Of a stretch of 64,000 bases of DNA, positions 19,512 to 26,941 are shown piece by piece. Origin of the DNA: Blautia liquoris (GTDB lineage Bacteria; Bacillota; Clostridia; Lachnospirales; Lachnospiraceae); NCBI RefSeq assembly GCF_015159595.1, contig NZ_CP063304.1, positions 1,674,001 through 1,738,000 on the forward strand, given 5' to 3'. The notes beneath the pieces were generated by a model. That model was not told the origin of the DNA. It worked only from the letters and a program-made list of their open reading frames with translations, and did no database searches. Positions within the stretch are counted from its first letter, which is position 1, and each line of letters opens with the position of its first letter. The position numbers were made by a program, and so were the translations under genes.

Positions 19512-19542
19512 AAAAAAGCCCCTGCAGATAGCTGCAACGACT
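19512..19542 (-). terminator. Terminator after rpsR
   Basis: On the minus strand an AGTCG-TTGCAG stem pairs with CTGCAG-GGGCT around a CTAT loop and is followed by TTTTTT. It closes the rpsF-rpsR transcript before kup. Confidence 0.85.
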
Positions 19543-19555
19543 TTTTAATTCTTAC

Positions 19556-19789
19556 TTAATCATTGACATATGGCATGATTGCCATGTGACGAGCTCTTTT
19601 AACTGCAGATGTAATCTCTCTTTGATGCTTTGCACAGTTTCCTGTAACTCTTCTGGGAAGGATCTTGCCCCTCTCAGATACATATCTGCTTAATTTGTTC
19701 GCATCTTTATAATCAATTACATTATCTTTTCCGCAAAATACACATACTTTTCTTCTGCGTCCGCGTCTTTCGCCTCTGTTATAAGCCAT
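19556..19789 (-). CDS. rpsR: Ribosomal protein S18
   Basis: A 77-residue 30S protein that binds S6 on the platform of the small subunit. It is recognisable from the basic N-terminus, [30 protein letters not shown], the [10 protein letters not shown] segment and the AIMPYV end. Cysteines at CVFC and NCAKH form the zinc-type set found in many clostridial S18 proteins. It follows rpsF by 56 bases, with a good ribosome site and no ssb gene in between, which is unusual because bacteria commonly have rpsF-ssb-rpsR. Confidence 0.97.
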   Translation of the reverse strand: MAYNRGERRGRRRKVCVFCGKDNVIDYKDANKLSRYVSERGKILPRRVTGNCAKHQREITSAVKRARHMAIMPYVND

Positions 19790-19845
19790 CTTTCTTTCCT
19801 CCTTCTGACTTCATTCAATCCTATGCATTCGATTGTTTAAAAAAC

Positions 19846-20160
19846 TTATGCCTCTTCTTTTTCAGGCTGTTTTTTGTCTTCTTTTCTGACAACAAGATAT
19901 CTCAATACATTGTCCATGATACGGATATTGTCTTCAACTTGTATCGGACAGTCAGAATCTGCTTCAAATTGAATGAAATAGTAGAAGCCCTCACGCATAT
20001 GTGAAATCTCGTAAGCAAGTTTTTTCTTGCCCCATTCTTCAACATCGGTGACTGTTCCATTGAAGCGAGTGATATAGCTTTTCGCTTTTTCAACGACTGC
20101 TGCTCTTTCCTCGTCATCAATTTTAGCATTTACAACTAATGCTAACTCGTACTTGTTCAT
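19846..20160 (-). CDS. rpsF: Ribosomal protein S6
   Basis: A 104-residue 30S protein, partner of S18. It starts with the family sequence NKYELALVVN and shows EEWGKKKLAYEI and FEADSDCPIQVEDNIRIMDNVLRYLVVR, with an acidic, lysine-rich tail. The ATG at 20160 is preferred: AGGAGG ends eight bases upstream, whereas the earlier ATG at 20166 is only two bases from it. The gene has its own promoter and a structured leader, a likely place for S6-S18 feedback control. rpsR follows directly. Confidence 0.97.
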   Translation of the reverse strand: MNKYELALVVNAKIDDEERAAVVEKAKSYITRFNGTVTDVEEWGKKKLAYEISHMREGFYYFIQFEADSDCPIQVEDNIRIMDNVLRYLVVRKEDKKQPEKEEA

Positions 20161-20193
20161 GCTCATTACCTCCTTTTGGACTTTTGGCCTCCT

Positions 20194-20270
20194 GTTTTCC
20201 AGGAAACAAGGAACTCGTGGAATAGATTTCCACGAGTTCTAATTTTAACATATACAAGCATACTTGTAAA
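20194..20270 (-). promoter_or_regulatory. rpsF promoter and structured 5' leader
   Basis: Minus strand TTTACA (20265-20270), 17 bases, TAAAAT (20242-20247). Just downstream, a perfect 12-bp stem with a 5-base loop spans 20211-20239, then a small CCTG/CAGG hairpin around 20194-20206, then the ribosome site. The large hairpin could be the end of the upstream radical SAM transcript, but no T-run follows it. As a leader it is in the position of known S6:S18 autoregulatory RNAs, though I do not see their conserved CCG bulge, so that identity is unproven. Confidence 0.5.
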
Positions 20271-20278
20271 GAGAAAAT

Positions 20279-21697
20279 TTATTTACCAAACAATACATCG
20301 CTCGATTTTCTCTTTTTTCTCTGATCTTCAGAATTCTTCCAAAGTTCATCTGCCTCATCTTTCCAGCAGTTGGCATAGGCTTCACATTTATCACACAGAT
20401 GCTCTGCCGTTTCCGGGGACTGCAGATCCGTAGAGTGAGCTCCCGTCTTTTCCACCATTTCAGTGAGCTTTTCGGGGTTTTCAAGCATTGGACAAGGTCT
20501 CAGATGATTTTCATTAAACGGCTGATTCTTCTTATATTCCATAAACAGAGGCTGTTTGAAACAGTCAAGCAGTGACATATCATGGATATTCGCACTGGAA
20601 TAATGAATAAATACGCAAGGCTCAACATCCCCATTCGGGTTGATATGAGCGTAGAATCTTCCGCCGGCAATACACCCTCCGACATACTCGCCATCGTTTT
20701 GGAAATCCATGGCAAAAATAGGCAGATCACATTCATTAGTCCTGAGTTCTCTGATCCTGTGATACATATATTCTCTTTGTTCCTTAGTTGGGAGGAGGTC
20801 AACAGACGCATCATTTCCAACCGGCATATAATGGAAATACCATGTAAAACGAACACCCTTTGAGATAATCATCTTCAGGAATTCATCTGAAGTGACTGTC
20901 TTGTAGTTCGCACTCGTATAACAGATAGAGGTTCCAAACAGCAGGCCATGTGCCTTCATAAGATCCATGGCATCCATAACTTTGTCAAAGATACCATTTC
21001 CTCGCCTGCCGTCATTGACTTCTTCAAATCCTTCCAGACTTAGGGAGAAAGTTATGTTGCCTGCGGCAGCTGCCTCTTTACAAAATTTCTCATCAATTAA
21101 CGTTCCATTTGTAAACGCATGGAATGCACAGTCTTTATGCTTTTTGCAAAGTTTAATGATATCATCTTTTCTCACGAGTGGTTCGCCACCAGTCATCATG
21201 TAAAAATAGATGCCTAGTTCTTTGCCCTGCGTCACAATAGAATCCAGATCTTCGTAACTTAAGTTTAGTCTGTTGCCGTACTCAGCCGCCCAGCATCCGG
21301 TACAATGCAGGTTACAGGCACTTGTAGGATCCATCAGAATAATCCACGGTACATTACAGCCCAATTCTTCTTTGAGAGCCTGTGTCTTTTTAAAGCCATA
21401 GAATCCGGCCTGATAACCGAGATTCAGTGCATTCATCTTTATTACATGCGGATCAAGTTCGTTAAGTGCACAATTAATAAAGCGCATCCATTTACTGTCA
21501 GGATCTTTCACCAATTCCCTTGCACTGTCAAAAACTTTACTCTGGAAGGTATCGCCTAAAAACTTTTGTGCTAAATCAATCAGCTTATTAAAAGCCTTCT
21601 CTCTGTCCTCTTCATCTTTATTCACGTATCTTAGTACGCCATCAATCGCTGCAGAAAAAGCTGCTCTAGTCGCTGCGTTTTTGAATCCATCAGCCAT
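20279..21697 (-). CDS. Radical SAM protein with N-terminal helical domain and Cys-rich C-terminus
   Basis: A 472-residue radical SAM enzyme of unknown substrate. Residues 1-110 form a helical domain. The core has the cluster motif C128xxxC132xxC135 (ACNLHCTGCW), the GGEP motif at 170-173 and FTNGT further on. The C-terminal part carries further cysteines (GGCIAGGRFYAHINPNGDVEPCVF, then CPMLEN and CDKCEAYANC), as in SPASM-like domains holding extra iron-sulfur clusters. AGGAGG lies upstream of the ATG at a long spacing. It is divergent from a full-length paralogue that lacks these motifs. SPASM enzymes often modify peptides, but no small precursor was found nearby, so I give no reaction. Confidence 0.88.
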   Translation of the reverse strand: MADGFKNAATRAAFSAAIDGVLRYVNKDEEDREKAFNKLIDLAQKFLGDTFQSKVFDSARELVKDPDSKWMRFINCALNELDPHVIKMNALNLGYQAGFYGFKKTQALKEELGCNVPWIILMDPTSACNLHCTGCWAAEYGNRLNLSYEDLDSIVTQGKELGIYFYMMTGGEPLVRKDDIIKLCKKHKDCAFHAFTNGTLIDEKFCKEAAAAGNITFSLSLEGFEEVNDGRRGNGIFDKVMDAMDLMKAHGLLFGTSICYTSANYKTVTSDEFLKMIISKGVRFTWYFHYMPVGNDASVDLLPTKEQREYMYHRIRELRTNECDLPIFAMDFQNDGEYVGGCIAGGRFYAHINPNGDVEPCVFIHYSSANIHDMSLLDCFKQPLFMEYKKNQPFNENHLRPCPMLENPEKLTEMVEKTGAHSTDLQSPETAEHLCDKCEAYANCWKDEADELWKNSEDQRKKRKSSDVLFGK

Positions 21698-21913
21698 ATT
21701 ACACTTATTCCTCCTTCGTTCATTTATATTCGATTATATATAAATTAATCGCTCCTGTCTCTGGACAAATAAAATTTCATGAGAAATTTTTAGACATTAT
21801 CATTAATTGTAACATTTTTGGACACTTCTTCACATCTGTCCCTTTAAAAAAAAAGTGTATCTATTATGATATTAGCAAACTCAAAAAAGAAACAGGAAAG
21901 AGATGTTAATATT

Positions 21914-22936
21914 ATGAACTCTCAAGATATAACTTATTCCATTATAGGAACAACTATTGATCATGGACTCCGCGAAATGTCAGATGATCCAAAACGCAGT
22001 GTCCGAAAACTGGCTGACCTTGGAAAACGTTTTTCCACAGGAAGATTTCAGTCATGGCTTTTTTCTTTATTTCAGGAGTTACTGCGCAATGACAACAGTT
22101 CGTATTATCAGGTCATTGATCATCTGTTAAAATGGACTCGTTGGAGTAACTTAAAGACATTTGGCCTGAATGTCGGCTACAATGGCTGGACAAGCGGCGC
22201 AAAAAAAATCAGAAAGCAAATTTCCAGACAAAGATGTGAAATTCCCTGGATCTTAATTTTCCACTTTAATCCGGATATCGATGATGGAATTATGATAAAT
22301 CAAATTTCCGAGTACATTCAGCAGGGAAAAAAGCTGGGTATTCACTGTTTTGTCATCTGGCAGGAAAACAATTTTCATCATTCTGACGAAATATTAGATC
22401 TCATAGAAGATAATTCTGACTGTGCATTTATCTGGCAGCTGCCGGATTCGAACTTGTCCCGTGAGTCGGTCTCACAAACGGAAGACTGTGATAACCTGAT
22501 GCTGTGTCTTCCCCTCGACGGCAACTACAGTTTAGAAAATGCCCAAAGGCTACATGCTGCAAAATCAATGTTTGGATTTTATACTTTTTACAATAACTCA
22601 GACATTATAGATCAGCTTCCCGAGATGACAGAGCAGATTGTAAATCAATACGCTTCTTTTCTCCTCATGATATCAAACGATACCTGCAGTGACGCTGAAC
22701 GTTCTAAAATAATAGAGCATGTCTACAACTTCCGTCTGGAGCAGATATATCCATTGATTCCGGTAGATTTCTATGGGGATTTTGCAAAGATCAATACAAT
22801 TATTGCAGACAGGCCCTGTATATTTGAAATTTTGGCCGATGGCAGTTTAAAAACAAAGACATCCTCATCGGTCAACATCAAAGATTTTCCCTCTCTGATA
22901 GATCTTCTTTCCCTTGCAATGCCGGTGGATGAATAG
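21914..22936 (+). CDS. Radical SAM paralogue lacking the cluster motifs (pseudoenzyme)
   Basis: A 340-residue protein that aligns by eye with the divergent radical SAM enzyme along its whole length. Matching stretches include RKLADLGKRF with NKLIDLAQKF, GLNVGYNGW with ALNLGYQAGF, IPWILIF with VPWIILM, QGKKLGIH with QGKELGIY, SDCAF with KDCAF, and ADGSLKTK with PNGDVEPC near the end. The CxxxCxxC motif is replaced by a segment with no cysteine, GGEP by WQEN, and most C-terminal cysteines are gone. It cannot bind the usual 4Fe-4S cluster. The start is uncertain: ATG 21914 matches the enzyme's N-terminus, ATG 21866 adds 16 residues. The reading frame is intact, arguing against simple decay. Confidence 0.8.
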   Translation: MNSQDITYSIIGTTIDHGLREMSDDPKRSVRKLADLGKRFSTGRFQSWLFSLFQELLRNDNSSYYQVIDHLLKWTRWSNLKTFGLNVGYNGWTSGAKKIRKQISRQRCEIPWILIFHFNPDIDDGIMINQISEYIQQGKKLGIHCFVIWQENNFHHSDEILDLIEDNSDCAFIWQLPDSNLSRESVSQTEDCDNLMLCLPLDGNYSLENAQRLHAAKSMFGFYTFYNNSDIIDQLPEMTEQIVNQYASFLLMISNDTCSDAERSKIIEHVYNFRLEQIYPLIPVDFYGDFAKINTIIADRPCIFEILADGSLKTKTSSSVNIKDFPSLIDLLSLAMPVDE

Positions 22937-22946
22937 GGCACGGGCC

Positions 22947-23501
22947 TTATTCATCTTCCTGCTCCATATCATCTTTCAGGCTGGCTGCCAGCGCTATGAT
23001 AACGTCCCTGATCTGACTTAAGAACTTTCTTGGCGTTGTATCCTGATCATCGGACAGCCAGCGAACCATCGTCGCCAGAAATCCCTCGACAATAAATATA
23101 GTAAAGAATTCTTGTTCCTTGGAATCGTGGAAGATGTCCTGTACAAAAAAACTTACCAGCGGCTGTAAAGTCTCATAAAAGTAATCACGAAATGAATTCT
23201 GACCTTCTATCATGAGTGCATCATGGTAGAATTCTTTATCCTTATAAAAAAGATCGCATAATGCAACAAGGAGTTCCCACCCGTTTTCATACGATCCAAC
23301 GGTAATCTCACTGACAAAGTCTACGTAAAAAATCCAATTTACCAGATCATATTTGTCCTTAAAGTGATAATAAAAACTTTTGCGGTTCATACCACACTCA
23401 TCACAGATATCTCTGACGCTGATCTTTGAGAAAGGTTTCCGTTTCATAAGATCTTTCAAAGCAGACGCCAGTGCGTTTTTCGTTATATTAGAATCTGGCA
23501 T
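22947..23501 (-). CDS. TetR-family regulator (DhaS-like)
   Basis: A 184-residue repressor with an N-terminal helix-turn-helix (KISVRDICDECGMNRKSFYYHFKDKYDLVNWIF), a pattern shared with DhaS-type TetR proteins, and a helical ligand-binding part. GAGGAGG precedes the ATG by seven bases. Its stop lies 10 bases from the stop of the radical SAM paralogue on the other strand. It has its own promoter with an inverted repeat over the -10 box, so it is probably autorepressed. Control of the adjacent radical SAM pair is an inference from position. Confidence 0.88.
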   Translation of the reverse strand: MPDSNITKNALASALKDLMKRKPFSKISVRDICDECGMNRKSFYYHFKDKYDLVNWIFYVDFVSEITVGSYENGWELLVALCDLFYKDKEFYHDALMIEGQNSFRDYFYETLQPLVSFFVQDIFHDSKEQEFFTIFIVEGFLATMVRWLSDDQDTTPRKFLSQIRDVIIALAASLKDDMEQEDE

Positions 23502-23510
23502 ATAAAAACC

Positions 23511-23555
23511 TCCTCACATGATAAAAAGTATACTTCGTGAGGAGATTTTTGTCAA
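23511..23555 (-). promoter_or_regulatory. Promoter and operator of the tetR gene
   Basis: Minus strand TTGACA (23550-23555), 17 bases, TATACT (23527-23532). Arms TCCTCAC (23511-23517) and GTGAGGA (23537-23543) flank the palindrome AAGTATACTT (23526-23535), which covers the -10 box. The -35 box lies in the 3' end of the sensor kinase gene. Confidence 0.75.
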
Positions 23556-25015
23556 TCGGATTCCAGTGTAAACCAGAAGGCCACACCATTTTCATAGTTA
23601 ATTGCACCATATTTCTGATGTAAAGAGTCCATAATAGCCCTGACAATTGAAAGGCCAATACCACTTCCTCCATATTCTCTGGTTCTGGCCTTGTCTACCT
23701 TGTAGAATTTAATCCAGATGTTATCCATATCTTCATCTGGAATAGGATCACCCGTATTAAACACGGTTGTTTTTACTACATCATCTGTTTTTTCACATGT
23801 AATCTCAATTGTCTTTTCATCATTGAGGTGATTCAGCGCATTTGTCAGATAATTAGTAAACACTTCTTCCACTTTAAATTCATCCCCCCAAACTATGACG
23901 GGGCCGTCTGGATCAAAAATAATATGAGCCTCTTTTTGCTCTATTAAAATATGTGAAGAATGCAAAACTCCGCGAATCAGATCCGCCAGATCAAACCTTT
24001 CCATCTCCACTTGTTCATTTCCGAATTCCAATTGGTTTAAGGTCAGCATTTTTTTTACCATTTGGTTCATTTTTTGCGATTCATCGATAATTACATCACA
24101 GTAAAAATCGCGGCTTTCATCATCATCATTGACACAGTCCTTTAAGCCTTCCGCATAACCTTGAATCAAGGCAATCGGCGTCTTCAGTTCATGCGTCACA
24201 TTTGACAAAAACTCTTTTCGCATTTCGTCTATCTCTGTTTTTTTATCAATATCACTCTGCAGCTCTACATTTGCTGTTTTCAGTTCAGTAATCGTCCGCT
24301 CCAGTGTCTTTGACATCTTATTAAAATTGTTTCCGAGTTCGCCAATCTCATCCTCACCGCCACTTGCGTATTTTGCATCAAAGTCAAGATCCGCCATCCT
24401 CTGGGAAATACCTGTCAATTCCTGTATCGGTTTTACAATCCTTTTTGTGAGATACCAGATGGCAGCTCCTCCCGCAATTAGAATCAAAAAACCGATGAAA
24501 AAATAGAACTGATTGGAAAGATTTGAGGCATCCCGGATACTTTGCAGGGGAGTCCTGACCAGATAATAACCCCCGTTTCCCATCTTTCCCCAAAGTTCCA
24601 GATAATCGAGATTTACATTGGCATCATGAAAACGCTGTACCTGATATTTGTCTGTTTTTTTGATGACATCCGCAACATTTCTATAATCATCTACGACGAC
24701 GTATCCAAAAAGATCCACCTGCATCTTTTGTTTTTCCTGATCGGTTGCATAGGACCATATAGTTTTTAAGTTGGAATCTGTACCGATCATATTAAGATTA
24801 TTGTTAATGCAAAACTGCAAAAGGCGGATACCGGAATCGATTGAGACATCCTTATCAATATCAATCAGATCCCAGCTGTGTTCAAGAGTCTCGGCTTTTT
24901 TAGAGAGGTAGTACCGCGGAAGGAAAGCATAACTGACAACTCCTGTCAACAATACCGATAAAGCAATCAGACCCATAAAAGTAACGGCCAGGCGTTTCCT
25001 GATAGACTTTTTCAT
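23552..25015 (-). CDS. Sensor histidine kinase
   Basis: A 487-residue membrane sensor. Membrane helices lie at about residues 12-32 and 170-190, enclosing an extracellular sensor domain of about 135 residues. A HAMP linker follows (IVKPIQELTGIS), then a dimerisation domain with the phosphorylated H275 in NVTHELKTP and an ATPase domain with NYLTNALNH and GGSGIGLSIV. It overlaps the response regulator gene by four bases. The stimulus is unknown; the TetR promoter begins inside its last codons. Confidence 0.94.
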   Translation of the reverse strand: MKKSIRKRLAVTFMGLIALSVLLTGVVSYAFLPRYYLSKKAETLEHSWDLIDIDKDVSIDSGIRLLQFCINNNLNMIGTDSNLKTIWSYATDQEKQKMQVDLFGYVVVDDYRNVADVIKKTDKYQVQRFHDANVNLDYLELWGKMGNGGYYLVRTPLQSIRDASNLSNQFYFFIGFLILIAGGAAIWYLTKRIVKPIQELTGISQRMADLDFDAKYASGGEDEIGELGNNFNKMSKTLERTITELKTANVELQSDIDKKTEIDEMRKEFLSNVTHELKTPIALIQGYAEGLKDCVNDDDESRDFYCDVIIDESQKMNQMVKKMLTLNQLEFGNEQVEMERFDLADLIRGVLHSSHILIEQKEAHIIFDPDGPVIVWGDEFKVEEVFTNYLTNALNHLNDEKTIEITCEKTDDVVKTTVFNTGDPIPDEDMDNIWIKFYKVDKARTREYGGSGIGLSIVRAIMDSLHQKYGAINYENGVAFWFTLESD

Positions 25016-25692
25016 TGATCTACCTCAAATTTATATCCCATGCCCCAGATCGTCTTGATATAATCTCCTTTTGTTCCCATCTTACTTCTGAGTTTTTTTA
25101 CGTGTGTATCAATTGTTCTGGCATCGCCAAAATAATCGTAATTCCAAACATTGTTTAATATCTTTTCTCTGGATAGCGCGATCCCCCTGTTTTCAATGAA
25201 ATACACAAGGAGTTCAAACTCTTTATAACTAAGTTCTATGGGTACTCCATCCAAGGTTGCTTCATGGGCTGCTTTATCTATGACAATTCCCCCTGCCTTT
25301 AGTTTGTCATCTAGTCCCTTGTGGCCTGTTCTTCTTAGAATGGCTTCTACGCGTGCTACAAGAATCTTGGGGCTGAAAGGTTTCGAGATATATTCATCCA
25401 CTCCAAGCTGAAATCCCAGCAATTCATCTCGTTCGTCACTTTTTGCAGTAAGCATGATAATCGGAACCTTTGAGTACTGTCGAATCTCCCTGCAAGCCTG
25501 CCAACCATCCATCTTCGGCATCATAACATCGAGAATAATTAATGCAATATTTTTTTCCTGCAGGAAAAGATCGACTGCTGCCTCACCATCTCCTGCCTCT
25601 AAGACATCATATCCACTTTTGGTCAGAAAATCTTTCACAAGTTTTCTCATACGGCTTTCATCATCTACGACTAATATTCTCAATTTGTCCAT
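25012..25692 (-). CDS. OmpR/PhoB-family response regulator
   Basis: A 226-residue regulator with a receiver domain (phospho-acceptor D55 in IILDVMMPKMDGW, with the acidic pair at 10-11 and K in SKPF) and a winged-helix DNA-binding domain of the OmpR type (ELSYKEFELLVYFIENRG, then ARTIDTHVKKLRSKMG). It is the first gene of a two-gene operon with its kinase. Two direct repeats just upstream of its -10 box suggest it activates its own promoter. Confidence 0.95.
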   Translation of the reverse strand: MDKLRILVVDDESRMRKLVKDFLTKSGYDVLEAGDGEAAVDLFLQEKNIALIILDVMMPKMDGWQACREIRQYSKVPIIMLTAKSDERDELLGFQLGVDEYISKPFSPKILVARVEAILRRTGHKGLDDKLKAGGIVIDKAAHEATLDGVPIELSYKEFELLVYFIENRGIALSREKILNNVWNYDYFGDARTIDTHVKKLRSKMGTKGDYIKTIWGMGYKFEVDQ

Positions 25693-25745
25693 ATATATCC
25701 GCTCCTCTTATAGAATTAACCATCACAATCCTAGTAATAAGACAC

Positions 25746-25776
25746 ATTATATCTGAATCTTGTGACTGAATTGTGA
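25746..25776 (-). promoter_or_regulatory. Response regulator promoter with tandem repeats
   Basis: Minus strand TATAAT at 25746-25751 has no normal -35 box; the position is taken by two tandem repeats, read on the plus strand as CTGAATCTTGTGA (25753-25765) and CTGAATTGTGA (25766-25776). Such tandem sites are usual for OmpR-family activators. Confidence 0.55.
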
Positions 25777-25782
25777 ACGCAG

Positions 25783-26001
25783 GACCTTTTGACCCTGGTA
25801 TCATCATATGATGTTGGGGTCAAAAGTAATTTGACCCCATATGATACACGGATTACTCCGCACTTTGTGCTCACGTAATCCTACAAACATTCGAAAACAC
25901 ACCCTAATCGGGTTGCTTTCTCATGTTTGTTCGGGTCCCAAGGTCATGCTTTTTCATGCGAGCATGAAACGCATGACCTTTTGACCCTAGTATCATCATA
26001 T
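25783..26001. repeat. Composite stem-loop intergenic repeat element
   Basis: The stretch between the response regulator promoter and the ssrA terminator has no gene. A 27-base sequence beginning GACCTTTTGACCCT occurs at 25783-25809 and again at 25975-26001 with one mismatch. Between the copies are four hairpins: GGGGTCAAA/TTTGACCCC (25816-25838), GGATTAC/GTAATCC (25850-25881), ACAAACAT/ATGTTTGT (25883-25930) and a two-level stem GGTCATGC+TTTCATGC/GCATGAAA+GCATGACC (25942-25978). The layout suggests a repeated, possibly mobilised or transcribed element. I know no described family that it matches with certainty. Confidence 0.7.
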
Positions 26002-26035
26002 ATAAAATAAGCCCTGGGATTTTATACCCAAGGCT
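26001..26035 (-). terminator. Terminator of ssrA
   Basis: Minus strand AGCCTTGGG pairs with CCCAGGGCT (26010-26018 with 26027-26035, one G-T pair) and is followed by TATTTTATA, just after the tmRNA 3' end. Confidence 0.75.
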
Positions 26036-26051
26036 ATATCTTTGATAAACA

Positions 26052-26402
26052 TGGACCTGAGGGGAATCGAACCCCTGTCCGAAAGTCTCTCCATTTCGGC
26101 ATCTCCCATCACAGTCACTGTTTTAGCATTCCCTCTGCTTTACGCCCGGTGACAGGCTTAAAGTTTCAGTAGCTTCATAAATTCTTCCGTCTCCTCAAAG
26201 CTTTGGAGATGAAGTGCCCCACTAAAGTCGATGCCAGAGAGTTAGATGTGGGAATCTAAATTCTGACAGCTGCCATCAGGCAGCGCACAAAACGTTTTCT
26301 TCGTCTGCGTTTAAATTTAATTTTTCCAGATTGTTAACGCGGTTCCGGGGCCGCGGATGGCTTCCCAAACTTTAAAACCCCCGTCGAAACCAGTACAAGC
26401 CC
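26052..26402 (-). ncRNA. ssrA: Transfer-messenger RNA
   Basis: Rescues stalled ribosomes together with SmpB. The 5' end GGGCTTG pairs with the 3' CAGGTCC to form the tRNA-like acceptor stem, and the T-arm GGGGTTCGATTCCCC is near the 3' end; CCA is not encoded. The resume codon GCA begins an open tag at 26308 that reads ADEENVLCAA and stops at TGA (26276-26278). Tags usually end in ALAA or similar, so Cys third from the end is notable. The length (351 bases) and position after smpB are typical. The exact 5' nucleotide is inferred from the pairing. Confidence 0.93.
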
Positions 26403-26461
26403 GAATAGAAATTTTAACATCATAAGCATAACATAATCTGGTTCAAAAAGCAATAGTGCGC

Positions 26462-26935
26462 TTAATACAGGTTTTTCACCTTGAAGCTGCGCTCTGCCTC
26501 TCTTCGCATATCTTTTTTTGCAATGTCCTGACGTTTGTCATAGAGTTTCTTCCCTTTCGCAAGACCGACCTGAATCTTTACCAGGGAATCTTTAAAGTAT
26601 ACCCGAAGTGGCACAAGGGTATACCCCTTTTCTGCAAGTTTACCTGATAATTTCATGATCTCGCTTTTGTGCATCAAAAGCTTTCTGATGCGCAGTGGAT
26701 CTTTGTTAAAAATATTCCCTTTTTCATAAGGACTGATATGCATTCCATAGATATACATTTCTCCCTGATCAATGCGGATAAATGACTCTTTGATTGAACA
26801 TTTACCCATGCGCATAGATTTCACCTCCGTGCCATGTAATGCGATTCCAGCCTCATAGGTCTCCTCGATAAAAAAGTCATGATAGGCTTTTTTATTGTTT
26901 GCAATCAATGTCCCCTTATTCTTTTCTTTACTCAT
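26462..26935 (-). CDS. smpB: SsrA-binding protein SmpB
   Basis: A 157-residue RNA-binding protein that brings tmRNA to stalled ribosomes. It shows [30 protein letters not shown], the GMHISPYE segment, and the basic C-terminal tail [22 protein letters not shown] that enters the mRNA channel. The gene begins six bases after the rnr stop and is followed by ssrA, the common order rnr-smpB-ssrA. Confidence 0.97.
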   Translation of the reverse strand: MSKEKNKGTLIANNKKAYHDFFIEETYEAGIALHGTEVKSMRMGKCSIKESFIRIDQGEMYIYGMHISPYEKGNIFNKDPLRIRKLLMHKSEIMKLSGKLAEKGYTLVPLRVYFKDSLVKIQVGLAKGKKLYDKRQDIAKKDMRREAERSFKVKNLY

Positions 26936-26941
26936 CTTCTT

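Noticed and set aside
21866-22936. Plain pseudogene of a radical SAM gene
   Set aside because: The frame is intact over more than 1 kb and conserved segments are spread through the whole protein, which fits a retained pseudoenzyme better than decay.
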